From Helicobacter pylori (GTDB lineage: Bacteria; Campylobacterota; Campylobacteria; Campylobacterales; Helicobacteraceae), in assembly GCF_030323545.1 (NCBI RefSeq), contig NZ_CP122954.1:1426001-1490000 (forward strand): a stretch of 64,000 nucleotides of DNA, written 5' to 3'. This document shows, piece after piece, positions 42,523 through 53,570 of the stretch (the stretch's first letter is position 1; each line of letters starts with the position of its first letter). The notes under the pieces were generated by a model, which saw only the letters and a program-made list of their open reading frames with translations, did no database searches and was not told where the DNA came from. Made by a program: the position numbers and the translations under genes.

Positions 42523-43252
42523 TTATGGTTTTGGTTGTTTTGAGGGTTGCTCTTTCAAGCCATCAACTCTCTCTTTGAGTGCTATGTTCTCTTCTTCTAA
42601 TTTTCTGTTTTGGCGTTTTAAATCCTCTATCGCGCTTTTAAAACGCCAATTTTGCAAGTCCAGATCGCTTTTGTCTGTGTGCGATGCGATAAGCTCATCT
42701 CTTTCTGTGGATAGCGCTTTAATTTTTTCAATCAGTTCAGCGTTTGCTTTAGTTAGATTTTGTTTTTCTTTTGATAACTCGGCGTTTTCATTTTTTAAAA
42801 CTTACTGATGTTCTAACTCTTTCACTTGCTTTTGTGATGTATTAAGCTGATTGTTTAGATTTTCTTTTTCTGTGGTTAGAGCTTTATTTTTGTCGGTCAG
42901 ATCGGTGTTTGCTTTAGCTAGCTTATCTTTTTCTCTAGCCAGATCATTTCTTTTCCTATTCAGTTGGGTGTTTGCTTCTTGGACTTTTTTAAGCGTTTCT
43001 TTTCTGTCTTGAGCGTCTTTTGAGTTTTCTTGGGTGTCGTTAGAGGATTTTCTAAAAAAAGCGGCCTATGCAACGAGAGATTTTTACAAAGGGTTCAAAG
43101 TCTTCTAATTTGTCTTCTAATTTTTTAAGGCGATCTGCAAGATCTCTAATAGATTTTAAAAGCTCTTCATTATTGGGGGGGGTGGAAGCAGTCGTATTTG
43201 AAATATTTGTATTTTCTGTATTCGTATTTTCTACAATATGAGCACCACTCAT
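42523..43252 (-). pseudogene. Coiled-coil protein with C8 tract, broken by frameshift and stop
   Basis: First gene of the minus-strand locus. After MSGAHIVENTNTENTN and a run STPPNNEELLKSIRDLADRL, a T7 run (43054-43060) breaks the frame; the correct frame continues as a long coiled coil (KKVQEANTQLNRKRNDLARE and onward) through an in-frame TAA (42802-42804) to the stop at 42523. A C8 tract (43175-43182) lies early in the gene and is in frame at this length, so it could be phase-variable. About 240 codons. It resembles the HP0058/HP0059 region. Function unknown. Confidence 0.65.
43175..43182 (-). repeat. C8 homopolymer in the coiled-coil gene
   Basis: Eight C on the coding strand about 70 bases after the start codon, encoding Pro-Pro in frame. 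Tracts of this length switch genes in H. pylori. Confidence 0.7.
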
Positions 43253-43363
43253 AAGAATATCTCCCTTTATCTTATATCAATATTAAAAATGTGGTTATTG
43301 TAATTTGAGAAAACTTAAAATGAGCTTTATTATCCCCCCCTTTCGCCCCCTCTTTATAAACCC

Positions 43364-43573
43364 CTAGAATGTAGAATCCCAGTGGTTTAAATTAGAAGAA
43401 TAAGGGTCAAAAAAGCCCTTAGGCGTGTATTGCACTTCTTTTTTTGTAGAAGCGTCTTTTGAAGAATGGTCTTTAGGAAGACAAGCGAAACGCTGAGTAT
43501 CAAAGCTAGAGCAACCGCTCAATAACAACGCACCGAGCGTGCCAATCATAATACCATTTTTAATTGTTTTCAT
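43364..43573 (-). CDS. Small lipoprotein of unknown function
   Basis: A 69-residue precursor with a signal peptide and lipobox (ALLLSGC, cysteine near residue 21), giving a mature lipoprotein of about 49 residues that ends in YSSNLNHWDSTF. Upstream has AAAGGATAT as ribosome site. It lies before, and on the same strand as, the WXG100-like locus, about 110 bases away. In size it recalls VirB7-type lipoproteins, but there is no evidence for that role. Corresponds to HP0057 by position. Confidence 0.6.
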   Translation of the reverse strand: MKTIKNGIMIGTLGALLLSGCSSFDTQRFACLPKDHSSKDASTKKEVQYTPKGFFDPYSSNLNHWDSTF

Positions 43574-43902
43574 TTTATATCCTTTGTTTTGTAAAATTTG
43601 TTGTAAATCCGTTTAATTTAAAATCGTTTAATTGAATAAGCTAAACTTTAAATTACACGGCGAGAATGGTAAAATTCATTTTTAAACGAAAAGTAAATGA
43701 ACTTTTAAAACGATAAAAAATTCCTCTAATTTTTGTCTTAAGCGGTAAATAATTACCACTTTTAAACAAATCAATTTTAATAATTAAATTCATTTATTAT
43801 GAAAACAATCATAAATTAAAAATCATTATTAAAAATGACCGCCTAAAAACCCGCTTAAAACATGCTACAATCAAGCCAAATTCTTCAATAAAAGGTAAGC
43901 TC
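43574..43902. other. 329-bp A+T-rich divergent intergenic region
   Basis: Between the small lipoprotein gene and putA. It holds a small palindrome (GGTAA-ATAA-TTACC, about 43744-43759) and several AT-rich inverted stretches that could bind a metal regulator. No gene is seen. Confidence 0.4.
43866..43871 (+). promoter_or_regulatory. putA promoter -10 box (extended, TGCTACAAT)
   Basis: TACAAT preceded by TGC, as at ureA, lies 37 bases before the putA ATG, with AAAGG as ribosome site. Confidence 0.55.
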
Positions 43903-46900
43903 ATGCAAAAAATCATTGACGATTCACTAGAATTAGCCAAAAAACTGCAAGATAGTATCAGTAACCATTTGAGCGAGCAAGAAAAAGCGTTCCACTCTAA
44001 AATGCAAAAGCTTTTAAATAACCCTGAAAACAAAGTCATGCTCATAGAGCTTATGGATCGGAGTTTTAGATGCCTGGACAATAAAGCCCGCTTTGAAATG
44101 ATTGAGCATGTTTTAGACAAATACAAAAGCCGTGAGATTTTTTCTTCCTTTGAAAAATTGCTTTTAATGGGGTTTTTGAGCTTTGGGAAAATGCTCCCTG
44201 ATATGAGCGTGCCTTTCTTTGTCAATAAAATCAGAAGCGACACGAAAGCAATGGTCTTGGATCAAGAAGAGAGCCAATTAAAAGAGCGGATTTTAAAAAG
44301 AAAGAATGAAAAAATCATTTTGAATGTGAATTTTATTGGCGAAGAGGTTTTAGGCGAAGAAGAAGCGGCTACGCGTTTTGAAAAATACTCTCAAGCTTTA
44401 AAATCCAACTACATCCAATACATTTCCATTAAAATCACAACGATTTTTTCCCAAATCAATATCCTTGATTTTGAATACTCTAAAAAAGAGATTGTCAAAC
44501 GCCTAGACGCTCTTTATGCCCTGGCTTTAGAAGAAGAAAAAAAGCAAGGCATGCCGAAATTCATCAATTTGGATATGGAGGAGTTTAGAGATTTAGAGCT
44601 CACGGTGGAGTCTTTTATGGAGTCTATCGCTAAATTTGATTTGAACGCTGGTATTGTGCTGCAAGCCTATATCCCTGATTCTTATGAATATTTGAAAAAA
44701 CTGCACGCTTTTTCTAAAGAAAGGGTTTTAAAAGGGTTAAAGCCCATTAAAATCCGCTTTGTTAAGGGAGCGAACATGGAGAGCGAAGAGACTATCGCTT
44801 CCGTGAAAGACTGGGCGTTACCCACATTCTCCAATAAGCAAGACACCGATTCTAATTACAATAAAATGTTGGATTTTGTTTTAGAGGGCGATAATTATAA
44901 ATACATTCATATTGGCGCAGCGAGCCACAATATTTTTGAAATCGCTTATGTCTATACGCGCATCCATGCCATTAACGACCCTGTTGTGTTAGAGCATTTC
45001 AGCTTTGAAATGCTAGAGGGCATGAGCTTGCAAGCGAGCCAGGAATTAAAAGAGATGCACCAACTCATTCTTTATGCGCCGGTGTGCGATGAAGCGCATT
45101 TTAATAATGCGATCGCTTACTTGGTGAGGAGGCTAGATGAAAACACCTCAAGCGATAATTTCATGAAAGCTTTCTTCAACCTCAAAGTGGGCACGAGCGA
45201 ATGGAAAGACCAAGAGCAACGCTTTTTAAACAGCCTTAAAGGAATCGCTGCTTTAGACAACGCCACCCACAGGACTCAAGACAGGAACGCCAAACAAAGC
45301 GGGCATACCACTTACCCAAACCACTCCTTTAAAAACGAAAGCGATACCGATTTTATTTTAAAAGCCAACCGAGAATGGGCTAAAAAAGTGCGCGAGAAAA
45401 TGCATAACGCTCCTATTTTAGAGCTTTACCCAGAAATAGATGGGAGGTTTGAAGATCCTAATTTAACCCCTTTAGAAGTCTTTGATAAAATCCATCATAA
45501 AAAAATCGCTAGCGTGCATTTAGCGGATAAGGAAGCGATTTTAAAAGCCCTAGAAGTGGCTAAAAGCGATAAGAGTCATTTCAGTCAAAAAAGCTTCACA
45601 GAAATCCATGCTTTATTGAGTCAAACCGCCCAGCTTTTTAGAGAAAGGAGAGGCGATTTAATAGGGATTTCGGCTTTAGAAGTGGGTAAAACTTTCGCTG
45701 AAACGGACGCTGAAGTGAGCGAAGCCATTGACTTTTTAGAGTTTTACCCTTACAGCTTAAGGGTGTTACAAGAGCAGAACCCAAAAACCCAATTCACCCC
45801 TAAAGGCGTGGGCGTGGTCATTGCCCCATGGAATTTCCCTGTGGGCATTTCTGTAGGCACTATCGCTGCCCCCCTAGCCGCTGGCAATCGGGTGATTTAC
45901 AAGCCCTCAAGTTTGTCTAGCGTAACGGGTTATAAGCTTTGTGAGTGCTTTTGGGATGCGGGCGTGCCTAGAGATGCGCTCATTTACTTGCCCTCTAAAG
46001 GGAGCGATATTAGCGAACATCTCTTAAAAGATAAAAACATCAAGTTTGCCATTTTAACAGGGGGCGAAGACACCGCTTATAAAATGCTAGAGGCTAACCC
46101 CACTTTAGCCTTGAGCGCTGAAACAGGCGGTAAAAACGCCACCATTGTGAGCAAAATGGCAGACAGAGACCAAGCGATTAAGAATGTTATCCATTCAGCT
46201 TTTAGCAATTCGGGGCAAAAATGCTCTGCCACTTCGCTTTTAGTGTTAGAAAAAGAAGTCTATGAAGATGAGAACTTTAAAAAGACTCTAATAGATGCGA
46301 CTCTAAGCCTTAGCGTGGGCGATCCTTTTGATTTCAAAAACAAAATCGGCGCTCTAGCGGACAAGCCTAATGAAAAGGTCATCAAAGCCATAGAGGAATT
46401 GAAAAGCTATGAAAATTACACAATCCCGGTAAGCTTTGTTAATGACAACCCCTATTTGATGAAGCCAAGCATCAAATACGGCACTAAAAAAGGCGATTTC
46501 ACGCACCAAACTGAGCTTTTTACGCCCATTTTATCCGTGATGAAAGCACAAGATTTAAACGAAGCGATAGAAATAGTCAATTCTACCGGTTACGGGCTGA
46601 CTAGCGCATTAGAATCTTTGGACGAAAGGGAGTGGGAATATTATTTAGAACGCATTGAAGCCGGTAATATCTATATCAACAAACCCACCACAGGAGCGGT
46701 TGTTTTGCGCCAGCCTTTTGGAGGGGTTAAAAAATCCGCTGTGGGGTTTGGGAGGAAGGTGGGCATTTTTAACTATATCACGCAATTTGTGAATACCCAC
46801 CAAGAAGAAGAAGATGAAAACGCCTTAAAAAACCCCTTAAGCGAAACTTTAGAGGGTTTGACTCAAAAAGGCTATGATGAGCATACGCATGAGTTGAAGC

Positions 46901-47460
46901 GCGCGATTTTTATGGCGAAGAGCTACGCTTATCATTATAAGCATGAATTCAGCCAAGCTAAAGACTATGTCAAAATCAGAGGCGAAGACAACCTTTTTTC
47001 CTACACTAAAGTTAAAAGCGTGGGCTATCGCATCACCGAAAAGGACACTTTAAGCGACATGTTAGGCGTTGCTTTAGCATGTTTAATTTCTCAAATCCCT
47101 TTAACGATCAGCATAGAAAACGAACGAGCGAACAAAGATTTAACCTTTTTTTTAGAATGCTTAAAAACGCTCCGAGCAAACGCCCCTATCGTTTATGAAA
47201 GCTTGCAAAAATTTAGCGAGAAATTGCATGCTTTCAATCGTGTCCGTTATCTAAAAAGCGATTTGGATTTATTGCACGAACAAGCGAGCGCTTTAGGGAT
47301 GGTTTTAGCCACGGCTAAACCCTGCTTGAACGGGCGTTTTGAATTGCTGTATTACCACTTAGAGCGATCGGTTAGCATTTCTTATCATCGTTACGGGAAT
47401 TTAGGCTCAAGGGTTTTAAGGCAACCAACTTGCCACAAATCATGCTGTGCTGAAAAATAA
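43903..47460 (+). CDS. putA: Bifunctional proline dehydrogenase / pyrroline-5-carboxylate dehydrogenase
   Basis: Oxidises proline to glutamate in two steps (FAD, then NAD). The 1185 residues hold an N-terminal helical part, a proline dehydrogenase barrel (about 110-470, with [10 protein letters not shown] and [10 protein letters not shown]), and an aldehyde dehydrogenase domain (about 500-980) with the glutamate in SAETGGKN and the catalytic cysteine in [12 protein letters not shown] further ~200-residue C-terminal domain follows. No DNA-binding ribbon-helix-helix domain is present at the N-terminus, so it should not be an autorepressor. Followed by putP after 26 bases. Confidence 0.96.
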   Translation: MQKIIDDSLELAKKLQDSISNHLSEQEKAFHSKMQKLLNNPENKVMLIELMDRSFRCLDNKARFEMIEHVLDKYKSREIFSSFEKLLLMGFLSFGKMLPDMSVPFFVNKIRSDTKAMVLDQEESQLKERILKRKNEKIILNVNFIGEEVLGEEEAATRFEKYSQALKSNYIQYISIKITTIFSQINILDFEYSKKEIVKRLDALYALALEEEKKQGMPKFINLDMEEFRDLELTVESFMESIAKFDLNAGIVLQAYIPDSYEYLKKLHAFSKERVLKGLKPIKIRFVKGANMESEETIASVKDWALPTFSNKQDTDSNYNKMLDFVLEGDNYKYIHIGAASHNIFEIAYVYTRIHAINDPVVLEHFSFEMLEGMSLQASQELKEMHQLILYAPVCDEAHFNNAIAYLVRRLDENTSSDNFMKAFFNLKVGTSEWKDQEQRFLNSLKGIAALDNATHRTQDRNAKQSGHTTYPNHSFKNESDTDFILKANREWAKKVREKMHNAPILELYPEIDGRFEDPNLTPLEVFDKIHHKKIASVHLADKEAILKALEVAKSDKSHFSQKSFTEIHALLSQTAQLFRERRGDLIGISALEVGKTFAETDAEVSEAIDFLEFYPYSLRVLQEQNPKTQFTPKGVGVVIAPWNFPVGISVGTIAAPLAAGNRVIYKPSSLSSVTGYKLCECFWDAGVPRDALIYLPSKGSDISEHLLKDKNIKFAILTGGEDTAYKMLEANPTLALSAETGGKNATIVSKMADRDQAIKNVIHSAFSNSGQKCSATSLLVLEKEVYEDENFKKTLIDATLSLSVGDPFDFKNKIGALADKPNEKVIKAIEELKSYENYTIPVSFVNDNPYLMKPSIKYGTKKGDFTHQTELFTPILSVMKAQDLNEAIEIVNSTGYGLTSALESLDEREWEYYLERIEAGNIYINKPTTGAVVLRQPFGGVKKSAVGFGRKVGIFNYITQFVNTHQEEEDENALKNPLSETLEGLTQKGYDEHTHELKRAIFMAKSYAYHYKHEFSQAKDYVKIRGEDNLFSYTKVKSVGYRITEKDTLSDMLGVALACLISQIPLTISIENERANKDLTFFLECLKTLRANAPIVYESLQKFSEKLHAFNRVRYLKSDLDLLHEQASALGMVLATAKPCLNGRFELLYYHLERSVSISYHRYGNLGSRVLRQPTCHKSCCAEK

Positions 47461-47486
47461 ATATTGTATTAAATAAGGAGATCAAA

Positions 47487-48977
47487 ATGGGACATGTTGT
47501 TTTAAGCACCCCTATTGTTACGATGTTTATCGCTTATTCGCTGTTAATGCTCTATATTGGTTTTTATTTTTACAAACAAAATGAAACGACTGAAGATTAT
47601 TTCTTAGGCGATCGTTCTATGGGCCCTATAATTAGCGCTTTGAGTGCGGGGGCGAGCGATATGAGCGGGTGGCTTTTAATGGGATTACCTGGAGCTTTAT
47701 ATGTGGGGGGCTTAATCAACTCACACATCGCCATAGGCTTGAGTTTGGGCGCCTTGATTAACTGGGTTTTTGTGGCCAAACGCTTACGCATTTATACGAG
47801 CGTGATCGCTAATTCCATCACCATTTCAGATTATTTTGAAACGCGCTTTAGCGATGACAAACACATCTTGCGCTTGATTTCAGCTTTTGTGATTTTAATC
47901 TTTTTTATTTTTTACATTTCTTCAGGGCTAGTGAGTGGGGCTAAGCTCTTTGAAGCGACCTTTGGTATTCAATACAACTACGCTTTAAGCATTGGTACGC
48001 TGATCATTGTCTCTTACACCTTTTTAGGGGGGTATAAGGCGGTGTGTTGGACGGATTTGATTCAAGGGCTTTTGATGATGAGCGCTTTAATCGTGGTGCC
48101 AATCGTTATGATAATCCATCTTGGAGGGATTGGAGAGGGGATTAAAATCATTAGAGAAATCAAGCCTGAAAACCTTTCTTTCTTGCAAGGCTCTAGCGTA
48201 GTCGCTATTATTTCAAGCCTCGCTTGGGGGTTAGGCTATTTTGGGCAACCCCATATTTTAGTGCGTTTCATGTCTATCCGCTCCATTAGAGATGTGCCTA
48301 AAGCGACCACTATTGGGATTTCTTGGATGGCTATTTCTTTGATTGGGGCATGCGTTATGGGGCTTTTAGGCGTTGCGTATGCACATAAATTTGATTTGAG
48401 CTTAGAAGACCCTGAAAAGATTTTCATTGTGATGAGTCAATTACTCTTTAACCCTTGGATCACAGGCATTTTATTGAGCGCGATTTTAGCGGCGGTGATG
48501 AGCACGGCCAGTTCGCAACTGCTTGTAAGCTCTTCTACCATTGCTGAAGATTTCTATGCGACGATTTTCAATAAAGACGCCCCGCAAAAATTAGTGATGG
48601 TTATTTCTAGGCTTTCGGTTTTAGGGGTGGCTTGCATCGCTTTTTTCATTTCAACGGATAGAAACGCTAGCATCCTTAGCATCGTGAGTTACGCATGGGC
48701 TGGCTTTGGCGCGAGTTTTGGCTCTGTGATTTTGTTCTCGCTTTTTTGGTCAAGAATGACGCGCATCGGTGCAATTGCTGGCATGCTCTCTGGGGCTAGC
48801 ACGGTGATTTTATACGATAAATTTGGCAAAAGCTTTTTGGATATTTATGAAATCGTTCCGGGCTTTATTGTAGCGAGCATCGCTATTGTGGTGTTTAGTT
48901 TGTTTTCTAGCGTGCGAGCAGGCACTAAAGAGGCTTTTGAAACCATGCTTAAAGAAATTGAGAGCTTGAAACGTTAA
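47487..48977 (+). CDS. putP: Sodium/proline symporter
   Basis: Inner-membrane transporter of the sodium:solute symporter family. The 496 residues form about 13 membrane helices. Conserved segments include [20 protein letters not shown] and [12 protein letters not shown] in the N-terminal part, and [19 protein letters not shown] near 345. Supplies proline to PutA; the two genes form an operon. Confidence 0.95.
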   Translation: MGHVVLSTPIVTMFIAYSLLMLYIGFYFYKQNETTEDYFLGDRSMGPIISALSAGASDMSGWLLMGLPGALYVGGLINSHIAIGLSLGALINWVFVAKRLRIYTSVIANSITISDYFETRFSDDKHILRLISAFVILIFFIFYISSGLVSGAKLFEATFGIQYNYALSIGTLIIVSYTFLGGYKAVCWTDLIQGLLMMSALIVVPIVMIIHLGGIGEGIKIIREIKPENLSFLQGSSVVAIISSLAWGLGYFGQPHILVRFMSIRSIRDVPKATTIGISWMAISLIGACVMGLLGVAYAHKFDLSLEDPEKIFIVMSQLLFNPWITGILLSAILAAVMSTASSQLLVSSSTIAEDFYATIFNKDAPQKLVMVISRLSVLGVACIAFFISTDRNASILSIVSYAWAGFGASFGSVILFSLFWSRMTRIGAIAGMLSGASTVILYDKFGKSFLDIYEIVPGFIVASIAIVVFSLFSSVRAGTKEAFETMLKEIESLKR

Positions 48978-49013
48978 TGCTTCAAATGAGTTAATTTAAT
49001 CCTTAATCCCCCT

Positions 49014-49580
49014 ATGCTCTTTAATCAAACCTTAACCCATATTTCTTTATTTTCTGGGGCAGGAGTGGGGTGCTATGGGCTTTTAGAAGAGGGGTTTGAA
49101 TGCGTTGCTACCAATGAAATTTTAGAAAAACGCTTGAATATCCAATTAAACCCTATCCAATCAAGCTATCAAGCCTTGATGCGAAAAGATAGCCCTAAAT
49201 TATACAACCATCAAGCCACCAACCACTCGCAAGCCGCTTTAGAGAAATTAAAACTCATTAACAAAGAGCAAGGCAAAGAATGCTTGCCTAAAAACTTGCA
49301 TGGCAAACAGCAATTCAAAAGCACATGGGGGCGCCTGAATTGGAATAAAATCAGCCCCATCATAGACACACGATTTGACACTCCAAGCAATGGCACCAAC
49401 TCCCACCCTGAATTGCACCGCTCTATCACGCCCAGAGAAGCCGCTAGGATACAAAGTTTTAGCGATAACTATATCTTTTATGGCAATAAAACGAGCGTTT
49501 GTAAGCAGATCGGCAACGCTGTGCCTCCTCTTCTGGCCCTAGCCTTAGGCAAAGCGATTTTAAAAAGCTTAAGAAAATGA
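49014..49580 (+). pseudogene. C5-cytosine DNA methyltransferase with internal deletion (HpyAVI type)
   Basis: Only 188 residues remain of a protein that is about twice as long in reference strains. Motif I ([19 protein letters not shown]) is present, then the sequence jumps to the end of the protein, with motifs VIII-X ([31 protein letters not shown]). The catalytic Pro-Cys motif IV and the ENV motif VI are missing, so it cannot methylate. The frame is preserved through the deletion. The start is inexact. It overlaps the next methyltransferase by 4 bases. Confidence 0.8.
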
Positions 49581-50275
49581 TACAAATCCATCACGCTGAC
49601 GCTTTTGAAATCATCAAAGATTTTTACCAACAAAATTTAAAAGTGGATGCCATCATCACAGACCCTCCTTATAACATTTCGGTTAAAAACCATTTTTCCA
49701 CCCTAAAGAGCGCTAAAAGGCAAGGCATAGATTTTGGGGAATGGGATAAAAATTTCAGGCTTTTAGAATGGATCAAGCGCTACGCCCCCTTAGTCAATCC
49801 AAACGGCTGCATGGTTATTTTTTGCTCTTACAGGTTTATAAGCTATATCGCTGATTTTTTAGAAGAAAACGGCTTTGTGGTCAAAGACTTTATCCAATGG
49901 GTTAAAAATAATCCCATGCCAAGAAACATTAGCCGGCGCTATGTCCAGGACACGGAATTTGCCCTGTGGGCGGTTAAAAAGAAAGCTAAATGGGTGTTTA
50001 ACAAACCAAAAAATGAAAAATATTTACGGTCCTTGATTTTAAAAAGCCCTGTGGTGAGCGGGCTTGAAAAAGTTAAACACCCCACGCAAAAAAGCCTGGC
50101 TTTAATGGAAAAAATCATTTCCATCCACACAAACCCTAATGACATCGTGCTAGATCCTTTCATGGGGAGCGGCACCACCGGTTTAGCGTGCAAGCGTTTA
50201 GAACGAAATTTTATCGGTATAGAATCAGAAAAAGAATATTTTCAAATCGCTAAAAAGCGTTTGAATTTGTTTTAA
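49577..50275 (+). CDS. N6-adenine DNA methyltransferase (HpyAVI type, HP0050-like)
   Basis: Beta-class methyltransferase of 232 residues: motif [11 protein letters not shown] (about 28-36) comes before motif [16 protein letters not shown] (about 194-208). In strain 26695 the cognate system (HP0050-HP0052) targets GAGG/CCTC, from literature. Here no endonuclease gene lies between putP and this pair, so it acts as an orphan methyltransferase. The start overlaps the broken cytosine methyltransferase (ATGA). Confidence 0.85.
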   Translation: MIQIHHADAFEIIKDFYQQNLKVDAIITDPPYNISVKNHFSTLKSAKRQGIDFGEWDKNFRLLEWIKRYAPLVNPNGCMVIFCSYRFISYIADFLEENGFVVKDFIQWVKNNPMPRNISRRYVQDTEFALWAVKKKAKWVFNKPKNEKYLRSLILKSPVVSGLEKVKHPTQKSLALMEKIISIHTNPNDIVLDPFMGSGTTGLACKRLERNFIGIESEKEYFQIAKKRLNLF

Positions 50276-50326
50276 AAACGCTATTTGAATGAGATTGTGT
50301 TATAGTTATTTAAAAGGATATTTTGA

Positions 50327-51319
50327 ATGAAAAGAATGTTAGCGGAGTTTGAAAAAATCCAAGCGATTTTAATGGCGTTCCCCCATGAGTTTGGCGACTG
50401 GGCGTATTGCATCAAAGAGGCTAGGGAAAGTTTTTTAAACATCATTCAAACCATAGCCAAACACGCTCAGGTGTTAGTGTGCGTCCATACTAGCGATACT
50501 ATCGGCTATGAGATGCTTAAAAACTTATCTGGTGTAGAGATCGCAAAGGTTGACACTAACGACACATGGGCTAGGGATTTTGGAGCGATCAGTATTGAAA
50601 ATCAGGGCGTTTTAGAGTGCTTGGATTTTGGTTTTAACGGCTGGGGGTTAAAATACCCGTCCAATTTAGACAATCAAGTGAATTTCAAACTCAAAAGTTT
50701 AGGGTTTTTAAAACACCCTTTAAAAACGATGCCCTATGTTTTAGAGGGCGGGAGCATAGAAAGCGATGGGGCTGGGAGTGTTTTAACCAACACCCAATGC
50801 CTGCTAGAAAAAAATCGTAACCCCCATTTGAATCAAAATGGAATAGAAAACATGCTTAAAAAGGAATTAGGGGCTAAACAAGTGCTGTGGTATTCTTATG
50901 GCTATCTCAAAGGCGATGACACGGATAGCCATACCGACACGCTCGCTCGCTTTTTGGATAAAGACACCATTGTTTATAGCGCATGCGAAGATGAAAACGA
51001 TGAGCATTATACAGCCTTAAAAAAAATGCAAGAAGAATTAAAAACCTTTAAAAAACCAGACAAAACGCCCTATAAACTCATCCCCCTAGAAATCCCCAAA
51101 GCCATTTTTGATGAAAACCAACAACGCTTGCCGGCGACTTATGTGAATTTTTTATTGTGCAATGACGCTCTCATCGTGCCTACTTACAACGACCCTAAAG
51201 ACGCACTCATTTTAGAAACCTTAAAACAACACACGCCCCTAGAAGTGGTAGGGGTTGATTGCAACACCTTAATCAAACAGCATGGAAGCTTGCATTGTGT
51301 AACGATGCAACTTTATTGA
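50327..51319 (+). CDS. aguA: Agmatine deiminase
   Basis: Turns agmatine into N-carbamoylputrescine and ammonia, a route to polyamines, in the cytoplasm. The 330 residues are of the peptidyl-arginine deiminase-like family: NDTWARDFGAIS (about 82-93), GGSIESDGAGS (about 144-154), the catalytic histidine in DTDSHTDTLARF, and the C-terminal catalytic cysteine in GSLHCVTMQLY. Stops inside the hypF start (TTGA). Corresponds to HP0049. Confidence 0.9.
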   Translation: MKRMLAEFEKIQAILMAFPHEFGDWAYCIKEARESFLNIIQTIAKHAQVLVCVHTSDTIGYEMLKNLSGVEIAKVDTNDTWARDFGAISIENQGVLECLDFGFNGWGLKYPSNLDNQVNFKLKSLGFLKHPLKTMPYVLEGGSIESDGAGSVLTNTQCLLEKNRNPHLNQNGIENMLKKELGAKQVLWYSYGYLKGDDTDSHTDTLARFLDKDTIVYSACEDENDEHYTALKKMQEELKTFKKPDKTPYKLIPLEIPKAIFDENQQRLPATYVNFLLCNDALIVPTYNDPKDALILETLKQHTPLEVVGVDCNTLIKQHGSLHCVTMQLY

Positions 51320-53568
51320 ATAAAATCACGCTTTTTGGCGTGGTTCAAGGCGTGGGCATGCGCCCTTTTATTTATACCCTAGCTCAAAAATTAGAGCTTG
51401 TAGGCTTTGCGCGTAACACCCAAGCGGCTTTAGAAATCGTCTTACCCGCTCACAAAACTGAGTCTTTTTTAAACGCTCTGAAAAAAGGATTGCCCCCTTT
51501 AGCGTTGGTTGAAAAAATCATTATTAGCCCTTATGATAAGGCGCTCAAATTCAATGATTTTAGGATTTTAGAAAGCAAGAACCACCCTTTAAATTTGCTC
51601 AGTCAAATCCCTAAAGATTTGGGCGTGTGTGAGGATTGCTTGCGCGAAATTAGAGATAAAAACTCCCCCTATTTTCATTACGCTTTCAATTCTTGCGCGA
51701 AATGCGGGGCGAGATACAGCCTTTTAAACGCCATGCCCTATGACAGAGAAAATTCCGCCCTAAAGCCTTTCAAGCTCTGCAAATTTTGCGCTTCTGTCTA
51801 TCAAGACCCTACCAATAAGCGCTTCCACATTCAAGGCATCAGCTGCAAAAAGTGCGGTATCGCACTCAATTACAAGCGGTTCAAAAATGATGACGCTCTT
51901 TTAGAATGCGCTAAAGACATTCAAAAAGGTAAAATCATCGCTCTTAAAGGTTTGGGAGGCTTTGCTTTTTTGTGCGATGCGAGGAATTTTCAAACCATAG
52001 AAAGATTACGGCTTTTAAAAAACCGCCCCCTAAAGCCTTTTGCACTCATGTTTAAAGACTTAAAATCAGCCAAACAGCATGCGTTTTTGAACGCATTAGA
52101 ATGCGAGAGCTTAATTTCTGCAAGCGCCCCCATTCTTTTAGCGCGTAAAAAACCTGACACCCAATTAGCCCCCAATATCGCTAAAAACTCCCCCTTTTAT
52201 GGCGTGATTTTGCCCTATACCCCTTTGCATGCTTTATTACTGGATTTATTGGATTTCCCTATTGTGTTCACGAGCGCGAATTTCAACTCCCTCCCTTTAG
52301 CGAGCGATGAAAAAGAGATCAATTCGCTTCATTTTATTTTTGATTTTAAGCTCACGCACAATCGCGCCATTATTCATAGGATTGATGATAGTATCGTGCA
52401 GCGCGTGGATAATATTATTCGCCCCATGCGTTTGGCTAGAGGGTTTGCCCCCCTTTACCTCACTTTGCCTAAACGCTCTAATTATCCGCCACAAAAGATT
52501 TTAGCGCTTGGAGCGGAGCAAAAAGGGCATTTTAGCTTATTGGATGGCGAAACTTCCATTCTTTTGCTTTCGCCTTTTTGTGGGGATTTGAGCGTTTTAG
52601 AAAATGAAAAACACTTTAAAGAAACCCTGAATTTTTTCTTAAAAACCTATGATTTTAAACCCACGCTCTTAGTTTGCGATAAGCATAAAAACTACACCAC
52701 CACTCAAATGGCTTTTGAATTTAATACGCCCTTATTGCAAGTCCAGCACCACCATGCCCACTTTTTAGCGAGCGTCTTAGACGCATTGTTACAAGACCCG
52801 CATTTAAATCACCCTTTTATAGGAATCATTTGGGATGGGAGTGGGGCTTATGAAAATAAGATTTATGGGGCGGAGTGTTTTGTGGGGGATTTTGAACGCA
52901 TTGAAGAAACCGCCAGGTTTGAAGAATTTCTGCTTTTAGGGGGGCAAAAAGCGATCAAAGAGCCTAAACGCCTGGTTTTAGAAATTGCTTTAAAACACCA
53001 ACTCAACAAGCTTTTAAAGCGCGTTCAAAAACATTTTAAAGAAGACGAATTAGAAATTTTCCAGCAAATGCATGACAGAGAAGTTCAAAGCATAGCCACC
53101 AATTCCATAGGACGTTTGTTTGATATAGTAGCGTTTAGTTTGGATTTAACAGGAACGATTAGCTTTGAAGCAGAGAGCGGGCAGGTTTTAGAAAATCTAG
53201 CCTTACAAAGCGATGAGATCGCCTTTTACCCTTTTAAAATCAAAAACAGCGTGGTGTGTTTAAAAGATTTTTATCAAGCGTTTGAAAAGGATTTGGGCGT
53301 TTTAGAGCCCAAACGCATCGCTAAGAAATTTTTTAACAGCCTAGTAGAAATCATTACCGCTTTAATCGCGCCTTTTAAAGAGCATGTGGTGGTGTGCAGT
53401 GGGGGCGTGTTTTGCAACCAATTATTATGCGAACAATTAGCCAAACGATTCAAAAACCTTCAAAGGAAGTATTTTTTCCACAAGCATTTCCCTCCTAACG
53501 ACAGCAGTATCCCTGTCGGTCAAGCCTTAATGGCGTATTTCAACCCTACAATCATTAAAAAAGGATAA
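51316..53568 (+). CDS. hypF: Carbamoyltransferase HypF (hydrogenase maturation)
   Basis: Makes the thiocarbamoyl group on HypE for the cyanide ligands of NiFe-hydrogenase. I chose TTG 51316, which overlaps the aguA stop and gives 750 residues, because the acylphosphatase motif (ITLFGVVQGVGMRPF) begins just after. Next come two zinc fingers (CEDC...CAKC and CKFC...CKKC, about 92-185), a YrdC-like domain, and a Kae1-like C-terminal domain with HHHAH (about 475-479). Followed 3 bases later by hypE. Confidence 0.93.
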   Translation: MNKITLFGVVQGVGMRPFIYTLAQKLELVGFARNTQAALEIVLPAHKTESFLNALKKGLPPLALVEKIIISPYDKALKFNDFRILESKNHPLNLLSQIPKDLGVCEDCLREIRDKNSPYFHYAFNSCAKCGARYSLLNAMPYDRENSALKPFKLCKFCASVYQDPTNKRFHIQGISCKKCGIALNYKRFKNDDALLECAKDIQKGKIIALKGLGGFAFLCDARNFQTIERLRLLKNRPLKPFALMFKDLKSAKQHAFLNALECESLISASAPILLARKKPDTQLAPNIAKNSPFYGVILPYTPLHALLLDLLDFPIVFTSANFNSLPLASDEKEINSLHFIFDFKLTHNRAIIHRIDDSIVQRVDNIIRPMRLARGFAPLYLTLPKRSNYPPQKILALGAEQKGHFSLLDGETSILLLSPFCGDLSVLENEKHFKETLNFFLKTYDFKPTLLVCDKHKNYTTTQMAFEFNTPLLQVQHHHAHFLASVLDALLQDPHLNHPFIGIIWDGSGAYENKIYGAECFVGDFERIEETARFEEFLLLGGQKAIKEPKRLVLEIALKHQLNKLLKRVQKHFKEDELEIFQQMHDREVQSIATNSIGRLFDIVAFSLDLTGTISFEAESGQVLENLALQSDEIAFYPFKIKNSVVCLKDFYQAFEKDLGVLEPKRIAKKFFNSLVEIITALIAPFKEHVVVCSGGVFCNQLLCEQLAKRFKNLQRKYFFHKHFPPNDSSIPVGQALMAYFNPTIIKKG

Positions 53569-53570
53569 AA

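Noticed and set aside
34682-43252. Explaining all stops and frameshifts as sequencing errors
   Set aside because: Lesions are confined to this locus; neighbouring genes such as urease, putA and hypF read through cleanly, and seven of the lesions are substitutions rather than homopolymer indels. It cannot be fully excluded without reads.
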